13,302 bases of DNA, taken from contig JBNMNW010000152.1 of NCBI GenBank assembly GCA_051278165.1, forward strand, positions 1-13,302, in the 5' to 3' direction. Numbering within the stretch: the first letter of the stretch is position 1; every line of letters begins with the position of its first letter. The notes under the pieces were generated by a model that was not told the origin of the DNA, made no database searches, and saw only the letters and a list, made by a program, of their open reading frames with translations. A program made the position numbers and the translations under genes. This DNA is from GCA-2684655 sp051278165 (GTDB lineage: Bacteria > Planctomycetota > UBA1135 > UBA2386). Below, one piece after another: positions 1 through 6,006 of this stretch.

Positions 1-306
1 GAACAATCGCTTGTCCGTGGCGCCGGCCATTTCCTTGACCAGATGATGGAACGTCAAGATCAAGCCTGATTCATCCACCACAATGCCGGTGCTTGGTCGT
101 TCGACCAGGAACTTGCCGCGGGGCCCGTCGACTTCGATGGCCACGAACACGACGGATGCCTGAACCGCCTCAAACGTCGTCGTGGTCCAAGTCGGAACTG
201 CGCGCGCGGTCGGCGCTGCCAGCAGGGACTTGTTGACAACGCCTTGGGCGTAGGCGGAGTTAGCTGCGAGGGCCAGCAGCGAGAGCAGTAGCAGATGCGG
301 ACGCAT
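1..306 (-). CDS. Exported trypsin-like (HtrA/S1C-type) serine protease, N-terminal part, cut by window edge
   Basis: The reading frame is open from an ATG at 306 down to base 1, giving 102 residues with no stop, so the gene continues beyond the left edge. Residues 1-20 form a typical Sec signal peptide: a short basic start, a Leu-rich core, and AYA before a likely cut at Q21. Residues 72-90 read STGIVVDESGLILTFHHLV. This matches the HtrA-type pattern of a glycine turn, a beta hairpin 'DxxGxIxT' and the catalytic histidine, with H88 in the expected place. The Asp and Ser of the triad and any PDZ domain would lie outside the window. An inactive trypsin-like fold is possible because the remaining triad cannot be seen. 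No clear ribosome binding site precedes the ATG. It lies 181 bases downstream of the zinc-finger gene on the same strand, and the tandem array fills much of that gap. Confidence 0.72.
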   Translation of the reverse strand, partial: MRPHLLLLSLLALAANSAYAQGVVNKSLLAAPTARAVPTWTTTTFEAVQASVVFVAIEVDGPRGKFLVERPSTGIVVDESGLILTFHHLVKEMAGATDKRLF

Positions 307-384
307 ATTCGCGCAGCCTACCGCTCAGCAGGCCAAACCGGCAAAGGTCACTTGCCTGACAGCGCCTGCGGTTTCTTACCGGGC

Positions 385-499
385 TGGGCTACTTGCGAGC
401 CCTATCTACTTGTCGGCCCTGCTCTACTTGCCCTGTCTACTTATTGGCCCTGTCTACTTCTCAGGCCTGTCTACTTATCAGGTCTGTCTACTTATCAGC
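385..499 (-). repeat. About seven-copy 17-bp tandem array starting at the zinc-finger gene stop codon
   Basis: On the minus strand the unit reads approximately CTGATAAGTAGACAGGG. The core AAGTAG (CTACTT on the plus strand) occurs at 488, 471, 454, 437, 424, 406 and 389, so the spacing is 17, 17, 17, 13, 18 and 17. The first copy encodes the last residues of the upstream protein (Asp-Lys) and its TAG stop. Copies become less regular away from the gene. Because 17 is not a multiple of three, the repeated TAG falls in all three reading frames. There are no unique spacers, so this is not a CRISPR array. Confidence 0.9.
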
Positions 500-1378
500 C
501 TGGGCCGCATTCAGCTCTGCTCGCTTGAGCGCAAGCTCCAGCATGCGCTTCTGGTGCATCAGGTAGTACTCGGCGTTCTCCTTGATGAACTTCAGCGTGT
601 TGGCCTCGTTCTCCTCGTGGCCCTGGAAGTTCGCGCCAGCGAAGATCTTGCTCATGTAGGCCTTCGACTGCTGGCCGAGGTTCTTGAACGCTGGGTTGAC
701 CTTCTTGAACGAGTTGAACGCCGCGGCCAGGCTCTTGACGGCCTTGCGCGCCTTGGTGCCGCCAATCGGCTTGAACGCCGCAAAGAGCGCGATCGTCTCA
801 TCGATGGACTTGATGCTCTTCTGGATCTTCTCGGGCGGCGCCTCCGACAACGGCGGCTTGGTCTCTAGCGGCCCCATCGTGCGCTTGCCATCGCAACCAG
901 TGCAAGTGAAGCCACCCTTACCGCGGCAGGAAGGACAGGAGCTCCACCGCTTAGCAGAGCCAACCTTGAGCTTGCCACTGCCCGAGCAAACGGTGCACAA
1001 CCACATGCCTGCGCCAACGCAGCCGGCACACGGCACTACCTTGAGTGGGTCTGGGATCGTGCCCTCGCCGATGCAGATGCGACACGTGGTGAGATGCTTG
1101 ACCTTGTCCTTGCGCTGGCACTCAGGGCAATCCTTAGCGTCCTCACCAAAGCGATCGCACGTCGTGCACGGAGACTTGCCGACGCCCTTGCACAACGGGC
1201 ACTTCTCGCCCTTCCATTCGGTCCACTGATGCAGCCCGTTCTCATCCGGCGCCGTCTTACGCTCGGTCTTCTGCGGGTTCTTCAAGCGCGGGCCTTGCGC
1301 AGAAAGCTCTGAGGTCAGCGTCGCTGACGAGGCAACGAGCAGGGAGAGCAGCAACAGAAGGGCTTTGATTGATCGCAT
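488..1378 (-). CDS. Secreted DnaJ-type zinc-finger protein (eight CxxC pairs), function unknown
   Basis: The protein has 296 residues from the ATG at 1378. This start is preferred over an upstream in-frame ATG at 1459 because it begins a signal peptide: MRSIK, then a Leu-rich core, with a likely cut near SAQ (about residue 28). Residues 60-162 contain eight CxxC pairs (starting at C60, C71, C84, C99, C117, C128, C148 and C159). Several are followed by GxG, as in the cysteine-rich domain of DnaJ, so four zinc sites are plausible. There is no J domain and no DnaJ C-terminal domain. The remaining residues, about 185-296, look helical and rich in Lys, Ala and Glu. Known DnaJ zinc domains help bind unfolded protein in the cytosol. 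An exported version could be a binding or scaffold protein, but that is inference. The Cys residues could instead form disulfides outside the cytoplasm. Confidence 0.8.
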   Translation of the reverse strand: MRSIKALLLLLSLLVASSATLTSELSAQGPRLKNPQKTERKTAPDENGLHQWTEWKGEKCPLCKGVGKSPCTTCDRFGEDAKDCPECQRKDKVKHLTTCRICIGEGTIPDPLKVVPCAGCVGAGMWLCTVCSGSGKLKVGSAKRWSSCPSCRGKGGFTCTGCDGKRTMGPLETKPPLSEAPPEKIQKSIKSIDETIALFAAFKPIGGTKARKAVKSLAAAFNSFKKVNPAFKNLGQQSKAYMSKIFAGANFQGHEENEANTLKFIKENAEYYLMHQKRMLELALKRAELNAAQADK

Positions 1379-1550
1379 CGGCTTTATCCAAAAGTTCGTT
1401 CGCAAGGATACCGCAAGGCACACAGAACCAGCAAACCGCTCGACGTAGGATGTGTGCAATCCCGCCTAGAACTAACGGTTCGCCGCCTTTCGCTGGGGCA
1501 AACGAAGGCCAGATCAGGTTGCGGTAGTGGCGCGGACATTGGTGTCGACA

Positions 1551-1586
1551 CCTGCTGCAGACCCTGCTGCAGACTCGGCTGCAGGC
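1551..1586. repeat. Three-copy 12-bp tandem repeat
   Basis: The unit CCTGCTGCAGAC is present twice perfectly (1551-1562 and 1563-1574) and once in altered form (1575-1586, TCGGCTGCAGGC). It is flanked by GACACC on the left and GGTGTC on the right, so the block could fold into an imperfect hairpin. It lies in a gene-free region, and no function can be assigned from sequence. Confidence 0.75.
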
Positions 1587-1782
1587 ACCTGGTGTCAACC
1601 AAGCTGTGGTCGAGCCCGAAGGCGCACATAACGCCATCCGGCAGATCGGCGAGTTGCCCTGAGCCGTGCTTCGGTCAGGCGATCGACAAGCTGCGCGCAA
1701 CTCGCTGCGGGCGTGATCGCACCGCATGACGACCTTGCGTTCGCCACGTAACCCTGTTGTTGAGCGCGCCCAACGGCAATTC

Positions 1783-1807
1783 GCTCAGCGGCAACTCAGC
1801 CGCGAGC
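1783..1807 (-). terminator. Hairpin just past the coiled-coil gene; possible terminator without a T tract
   Basis: The arms GCTC-a-GCGGC and GCCGC-GAGC pair over nine bases with one bulged base and a six-base loop. The hairpin lies 17 bases beyond the stop codon at 1824, in the expected place for a transcript end. No run of T follows on the minus strand, so it would not be a standard intrinsic terminator. Confidence 0.3.
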
Positions 1808-1823
1808 ACCGAGCCTCCGGTCA

Positions 1824-2069
1824 CTAGTCGCCCAAACTTTGGGGATCAGCATCTTGGGGATCAGCCGCGTCGGCTACTTCCGCGCCATCACCACCAGCCT
1901 TGACCCGCATGCGACGATTCTGTCGACGCAGGCGATCATTGCTCTGCTGCTGGCGGGACAGCTCGTCGAGCAACCAACGAAGGTCTTCGGCGGCAACGTT
2001 GACGTCCTCCACGCCATCTTTCAGTTTGCGGCGGAGATTCTTGCGGCGGGCGTCGTCCTGCTTGGTCAT
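1824..2069 (-). CDS. Small basic coiled-coil protein, function unknown
   Basis: The protein has 81 residues from the ATG at 2069 (MTKQDDARRKNLRRKL...). The first two-thirds is a charged helix with heptad-like spacing of Leu and Val, containing many Arg, Gln, Asp and Glu (for example DLRWLLDELSRQQQ), which suggests a coiled coil. The tail is Ala/Asp-rich and includes a small in-frame repeat, ADPQD-ADPQS. There is no signal peptide or membrane segment. A GTG at 2105 in the same frame would add 12 residues, and a longer form would overlap the end of the upstream gene; neither has a clear ribosome binding site. The gene starts 79 bases after the exported 595-residue protein and may be co-transcribed with it. 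I do not recognise the family. The helix pattern and the repeat in the tail favour a real gene, but short length keeps confidence moderate. Confidence 0.55.
   Translation of the reverse strand: MTKQDDARRKNLRRKLKDGVEDVNVAAEDLRWLLDELSRQQQSNDRLRRQNRRMRVKAGGDGAEVADAADPQDADPQSLGD
1839..1868 (-). repeat. 15-bp x2 in-frame duplication in the last codons of the coiled-coil gene
   Basis: On the coding strand, GCGGCTGATCCCCAA is followed directly by GATGCTGATCCCCAA, two copies differing at two bases. They encode Ala-Ala-Asp-Pro-Gln and Asp-Ala-Asp-Pro-Gln. Only five codons, including the stop, follow. This places another local duplication at a gene 3' end in this window. Confidence 0.85.
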
Positions 2070-2148
2070 CGGACGAGCAAGTTTGCCCGCCGGCCCGCGC
2101 GACACAAGGCGCTCGTGACGCAGCACCCGTAAAAGAATGCGCGGCGGC

Positions 2149-3936
2149 CTAAAAGACCTTGCCAGTAGCGCGGCTGAGGACCTCGTCGGCAGCGGCACCA
2201 AACACGGCCAGGATTGCGCCGACGGTCATCGGGCCTTCGCTCTTCATCGTGACGCCATTGTCATCGACGCGGTAGACCATCGTGGTCGTGCCGAGGGCTT
2301 CCGCCAGCTCATCACTACTTGGCAGGGCGTCGCTGTCAAAGCCTAGCTCATCCCTCTTCGCGTCGATCATCGGGTAGAACATGGTTTCGACCGTGCGCCA
2401 GCCAATCTGGACACCGCGGAACGAACGGATGTGCATCACGCCACTGGCGCCAGCGGAGTCCTTGGCCAGCTTCTGGAAGTCTTCGGTCGACGTCAGGTTG
2501 TTCTCCGGGCTGTCCATGCGAAGCAGCGCGCGCACCAAGCCGGCGACATCCGAACCGATCCACAGGCCATCGGCGGTCAGCGCGTAGCACGGCGAGACCT
2601 GGAATTGATCTTCGATCGTGAGGTTGCAGAAGCGGACCTCAATGTCCCCAGCCTTGCGGCTGCGCCATTCCACATCAGCTTCTTGCGAGGTCAGTCCTTC
2701 GATGCGCTGCAACAGGCCGGCGATCGGCTCGGCATTCTTCACCGACAAACGAACCAGCAACTCGGGCTTCGGGATCGCGCCCTTCTCAAGCGTGATCGCA
2801 AAGCCGATCTGATTGCCGAACGAACGCACCAGTTCGTTCACTTCGGCCGGCGAGGTGCCAGCTTGACGGAAGCCGCGCGTCATCTCGCGGCTCATCTCGC
2901 GATACATTTCGCGTTGCACTTCGGCCGGCAGCAGCTTGGTGAAGCGCTTAAACGCATCGATGACTGCGGGCACATCAAAGCTACCGGCACCAAAGATAAC
3001 GGTGTTCTTCGAGCAAGCCTTGGCAAAGCCCAACTCAGCCGGCGCAGCCATCAAGCTCTTGGCCAAACCGCTCTCGCTGCCACCAATGCCGACGTGCGTT
3101 AGGTCCGTGCCGCCGCTTTGGCTGGCGGTCATCGCACCGTAGATGAGGTCGAGGCGACCCAGGCCAAGCGCGTCGGCCATGTCAGCTGCTTCGTAGGGAA
3201 GGTGCGGCTCGAACATGTCCATCAACGAGCGTGCATTGATCGTGTAAGCCGCTAGCGGCGGCGCGGGCAGTTGCTGGCGCAGGGCGGCGATGTTGCTCAT
3301 CGCGGTCAGCCCCTTTTGCTTGCCAGCGGCGACTGCCGCAATCTCCTTCAGGTAACCACGACTGTTACTGATGCAGTAGTTGCCGGCGATCGAGCCTGCG
3401 AAGATCGGTGTGCCTTTGACCGTGGCGTGATAGAACGAGGCATCGGCGATCTTGATCTGCTCAACCTGGACGTCGCCGGCGAAGCGGCGCAGCACGTTCA
3501 AGCCAACCCGCACGCAGCGGTTGATGGCTTGCCGTTCGTTGCCTTCCTCGATCACGAGGCACACTGACGGGCCCATGCCCTCAATCGAAAGGCGACCAAT
3601 CGCCATCGTCATCGGCTGGCCCATCAACGCACGCAGATCCGATGGGTTGAGGCCCTGCTGCTTGAGCAGACCGCGAACGTGATCCACCGCCATGTCCATG
3701 CGGCTATCGAGGAACTCCGCGCGCATCTCGGCGGGAACTTCGCCGATGAACGTTGTCACCAGCTGCACGAGCGGCAGTTGTCCGGTCGCTTCGCGGCAGG
3801 CGTCGAGGCCGCCGAAGCGCATCGCAGCATACGTCGAAGTTGGTAGTAGGTCGTCGACCGAGCGCGGGTGAATCTGGATGGACTGGGCTGCGACCACGGT
3901 GGTCAAAGCAGCAACGGTGATGGAGCGAAGGAGCAT
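2149..3936 (-). CDS. Large exported protein of unknown function
   Basis: The protein has 595 residues from the ATG at 3936. This start is chosen over an in-frame ATG at 4032 because it begins a signal peptide (MLLRSITVAALTTVVAA, likely cut around residues 16-18). There is no lipobox cysteine. The mature part has alternating hydrophobic strands and helices with few cysteines. It has no catalytic motif I recognise. A mildly hydrophobic segment, about residues 571-582 (TVGAILAVFGAA), lies near the C-terminus but is weak for a membrane anchor. The overall look resembles exported proteins of unknown function common in Planctomycetota and cyanobacteria (DUF3352-like), but this is an impression, not a match. 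It is separated by a 306-base gene-free stretch from truA upstream, so it probably has its own promoter, and the coiled-coil gene follows on the same strand. Confidence 0.82.
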   Translation of the reverse strand: MLLRSITVAALTTVVAAQSIQIHPRSVDDLLPTSTYAAMRFGGLDACREATGQLPLVQLVTTFIGEVPAEMRAEFLDSRMDMAVDHVRGLLKQQGLNPSDLRALMGQPMTMAIGRLSIEGMGPSVCLVIEEGNERQAINRCVRVGLNVLRRFAGDVQVEQIKIADASFYHATVKGTPIFAGSIAGNYCISNSRGYLKEIAAVAAGKQKGLTAMSNIAALRQQLPAPPLAAYTINARSLMDMFEPHLPYEAADMADALGLGRLDLIYGAMTASQSGGTDLTHVGIGGSESGLAKSLMAAPAELGFAKACSKNTVIFGAGSFDVPAVIDAFKRFTKLLPAEVQREMYREMSREMTRGFRQAGTSPAEVNELVRSFGNQIGFAITLEKGAIPKPELLVRLSVKNAEPIAGLLQRIEGLTSQEADVEWRSRKAGDIEVRFCNLTIEDQFQVSPCYALTADGLWIGSDVAGLVRALLRMDSPENNLTSTEDFQKLAKDSAGASGVMHIRSFRGVQIGWRTVETMFYPMIDAKRDELGFDSDALPSSDELAEALGTTTMVYRVDDNGVTMKSEGPMTVGAILAVFGAAADEVLSRATGKVF

Positions 3937-4242
3937 GGCGTGTTTTGGCTGACTCGGCGGGATGTGTGGGTCGCTGAATGCGGTTCTTGGGAACGGCAGG
4001 GCCAACGGCCAACGTCTTGACATATTCGACATTCGCCAACGCGGTGTTTAGCCACACTGCGACGGTAAAGCGGAAGCGTCGGGCCCCAGTGGCCATGCCG
4101 GGGCCAAGTCCGTCGTTGCGAGTGCGGATACTTGTGCGCCGCCTAGCGGTCTGACTAGGTGCCGCCACAACAGTTGATTCTCCGTCACCACATCCAGCAA
4201 AGCCCAAACAGAGCATTCCCTGGGCGTTACCTGTCCCGGGCG
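3937..4242. other. Gene-free stretch of 306 bases between truA and the exported-protein gene
   Basis: No gene is supported. It should contain the promoter and leader of the exported-protein gene (minus strand). A hairpin with arms GGCCCC (4082-4087) and GGGGCC (4100-4105) and a 12-base loop is visible. A minus-strand ATG at 4216 opens with a lipobox-like MLCLGFAGC but has no proper hydrophobic core and runs into the next gene in the wrong frame; I reject it as a gene. No ribosome binding site precedes the ATG at 3936. Confidence 0.55.
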
Positions 4243-4272
4243 TCAGCTGTCGATGCGCGGATCGACAGCTGA
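4243..4272 (-). terminator. Perfect 12-bp hairpin over the truA stop codon
   Basis: TCAGCTGTCGAT (4243-4254) and ATCGACAGCTGA (4261-4272) are exact reverse complements, separated by a six-base loop GCGCGG. One arm contains the TGA stop codon and the other lies inside the last codons. No T run follows on the minus strand, so it is not a textbook intrinsic terminator. It could still protect the 3' end of the transcript or help end transcription of the rpoN-truA unit. The perfect inverted repeat is certain; its function is inference. Confidence 0.5.
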
Positions 4273-5103
4273 ATCACTGGCGGTGTTCTCACGGAGTTTC
4301 GCATCGCGAATCTCTTGCCCCGGCTCTTCGCCCGCCGGCGACAGGTCGCGCGCATACAAGGCGCGCACCAGAAACAATCCACGCGCCGGCGCCGTCGCAC
4401 CAGCTAACCGTCGATCGCGACCTTCGAGCACTTCCTTCACCCACTCGGGCGCACGGTTGCCGATGCCCACCTGCATCAACGTGCCGACCAAGTTGCGAAC
4501 CATGTTGTAGAGGAAGCCACTGCCCTGCACGACGAAGTCGAAACCGTCGCGCCGTTCGATCACGTGCACGCGCTGCAATGTGCGCACCGTACCGCGTGAA
4601 CGTGAGTAGCCAGGGTTGGTCGCAAACGACGCGAAGTCATGCTTGCCAACGAGGCACTGCGCAGCTTGGCGCACGGCGGCAACGTCGACATCTTGCCGCA
4701 CCCAGTGGTAGTACGAACGGCCAATCGCTGGCTTCACGCGACTACAAACCACGCGATACAGGTAGCGCTTGCCACGCGAATGGAAGCGTGCGTGAAAGCC
4801 ATCAGGAGCCAGGCGCACCGCACGCACGGAAATGTCTTCCGGCAAGTTCGAATTGAGCGCGATCTGCAACCGGTCACCCGGGAACTTGCGCGGCAACACC
4901 AAGTGAGCGCCCTGAGCAAACGCGTGCACGCCGGTATCGGTGCGACCCGCTCCTTCCACATGCACGCCGGCACAGCCGATCCGGCCGCACGCCTTCTCGA
5001 GTTCTTCCTGGATCGTGCGCACCCCCACCTGCTGTTGCCAGCCGTGGTAGCGAGAGCCGTCGTAAGCGATCGTCAGCAAGTAGGTCGGCAAGGTGCCGAC
5101 CAT
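4243..5103 (-). CDS. truA: tRNA pseudouridine(38-40) synthase TruA
   Basis: The protein has 286 residues. It converts uridines 38-40 in the anticodon stem-loop of many tRNAs to pseudouridine. The opening TYLLTIAYDGSRYHGWQQQ is typical of TruA. The catalytic motif GAGRTDTGVHA is at residues 51-61, with the nucleophile D56. A conserved RYLYRVV stretch and the C-terminal NMVRNLVGTLMQVG motif are both present. About 30 residues at the end (from DLSPAGEE) are charged and poorly conserved in character, making it slightly longer than many homologues. The start at 5103 lies six bases after the stop of the upstream two-TM gene, so the two are almost certainly co-transcribed. There is no Shine-Dalgarno sequence, so translation may be coupled. 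It is the last gene of the rpoN unit. Confidence 0.96.
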   Translation of the reverse strand: MVGTLPTYLLTIAYDGSRYHGWQQQVGVRTIQEELEKACGRIGCAGVHVEGAGRTDTGVHAFAQGAHLVLPRKFPGDRLQIALNSNLPEDISVRAVRLAPDGFHARFHSRGKRYLYRVVCSRVKPAIGRSYYHWVRQDVDVAAVRQAAQCLVGKHDFASFATNPGYSRSRGTVRTLQRVHVIERRDGFDFVVQGSGFLYNMVRNLVGTLMQVGIGNRAPEWVKEVLEGRDRRLAGATAPARGLFLVRALYARDLSPAGEEPGQEIRDAKLRENTASDSAVDPRIDS

Positions 5104-5109
5104 ATTGCG

Positions 5110-5997
5110 TTAGCCGCGCAAGAACAGCCAGCTGAACAATGCACTGACCAACGTCGTCGCACCAATGAGGCCGGCCATGACCGGGTTGGCCTGCATCACC
5201 AAGAACCACGAAGCGGCCGTTCCACCGGCAGCGCAAACCGCGAGCGGGATGACCGCTGCCAGTGCCGGCAGGCGCACCCGACCCGGGAGAGCAGCACTCT
5301 TGGCCTTCGCCTGCTCCGCCGCTGCCAACGAGCCTGACTGTGCATTCTTCGGCGCGCCTTCTGCGTCCGACTTGGCCGCCCTGCGCCGCCGGACCTCTCG
5401 CCGCTTGCGCGGCTGCGCCATTGGCTCGGTGGAGCCGGTCTCAACCGATGGCATCAGGACCGCATTTGTTTGCATTGCGTCGCGAGCCAATGGCTGCGGC
5501 TCTTCGGCCGGTGGCTGCTCTAAGGCCGGCGCCATATCGAACTCGTAGTTCTCGGAGTCGAGCGGCTGGTCAACCGGGTGATCCATGGTCTCGCCCCGCG
5601 GCATGTCGCCCATCATCTCGCTCAACGACTGCATGCTCGGCGAGGCATCATCGAGATCACTGAGACTCAACGACCTCGGCGAGGCATCGTCGAAGTCACT
5701 GAGACTCAGCGACTCCTCACCGGCAAGTGGGTCTTCAAACGGCCTGTCGCTGGTCGAATCTTCGCCGAGAATCTCGGCGCCAAACTCAAGCGATTCGTCG
5801 ACAGCTGGCGACGTCCCCGGCAACAAGCTTTCAATGCCTTCATCCAACATCGCCCAGCTTGAGTCCGCTGGCGGCGCCTGTTTGACCGATTCTGTATCGG
5901 CAAACAAGAGGTCATCAGCATCGGGTGGTGAGCCACCGTTCTGCTTATTGGGATCGAGGCGCACCTCGCCATATGCAAACGGATCGTATCGCGTCAT
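5110..5997 (-). CDS. Acidic, mostly disordered protein with two C-terminal membrane segments, function unknown
   Basis: The protein has 295 residues. Residues 1-190 are acidic, rich in Ser, Asp, Glu and Pro, and probably disordered. They include two adjacent 13-residue repeats, SLSLSDFDDASPR (96-108) and SLSLSDLDDASPS (109-121). A basic patch, RKRREVRRRRAAK, follows at about 198-209. Two hydrophobic segments at about 243-268 and 272-293 end the protein and look like a membrane hairpin, with the long N-terminal part probably cytoplasmic by the positive-inside rule. The start ATG is nine bases after the rpoN stop and the stop is six bases before truA, so it is translated from the same message. 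I do not recognise the family. The context does not define its role; a membrane-tethered adaptor or regulator is only a guess. Confidence 0.8.
   Translation of the reverse strand: MTRYDPFAYGEVRLDPNKQNGGSPPDADDLLFADTESVKQAPPADSSWAMLDEGIESLLPGTSPAVDESLEFGAEILGEDSTSDRPFEDPLAGEESLSLSDFDDASPRSLSLSDLDDASPSMQSLSEMMGDMPRGETMDHPVDQPLDSENYEFDMAPALEQPPAEEPQPLARDAMQTNAVLMPSVETGSTEPMAQPRKRREVRRRRAAKSDAEGAPKNAQSGSLAAAEQAKAKSAALPGRVRLPALAAVIPLAVCAAGGTAASWFLVMQANPVMAGLIGATTLVSALFSWLFLRG
5635..5712 (-). repeat. 39-bp x2 direct repeat inside the two-TM protein gene
   Basis: Two adjacent 39-bp copies (5674-5712 and 5635-5673) encode the 13-residue SLSLSD-x-DDASP repeats. They differ at a few bases, mostly silent, which suggests the peptide sequence has been kept after duplication. 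The region is acidic and probably unstructured. Confidence 0.85.
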
Positions 5998-6006
5998 GAC
6001 GGGCCC

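Larger units (their letters stand above)
1379..1823. other. Gene-free stretch of 445 bases upstream of the zinc-finger gene
   Basis: No convincing gene is seen. The open frames here have low-complexity, Arg/Cys-rich translations typical of chance frames in GC-rich DNA. The stretch holds a three-copy 12-bp repeat around PstI-like CTGCAG sites (1551-1586), a palindrome GGTGTCGACACC just before it, and a hairpin just beyond the end of the neighbouring coiled-coil gene (1783-1807). A promoter for the minus-strand zinc-finger gene should lie in its left part. A weak match (TTGCTG, 18 bases, TATCCT on the minus strand, about 30-60 bases before the ATG) is visible but not strong enough to call. Confidence 0.6.

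Noticed and set aside
385..499. CRISPR array
   Set aside because: Units are 17 bp and directly adjacent with no unique spacers; no cas genes are nearby. The same applies to the other arrays.
1454..1729. Plus-strand 91-codon frame in the gene-free stretch
   Set aside because: Arg/Cys/Ser-rich composition with no family resemblance, crosses the 12-bp repeat, and has no ribosome site.
3937..4216. Minus-strand frame beginning MLCLGFAGCGD, resembling a lipoprotein start
   Set aside because: The hydrophobic stretch before the cysteine is only six residues, there is no basic N-terminus, and the rest is low-complexity and overlaps the exported-protein gene in another frame.
4636..5340. Plus-strand 232-codon frame antisense to truA and the two-TM gene
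   Set aside because: It crosses the junction of two supported genes and lacks protein-like character; it is a GC-rich shadow frame.
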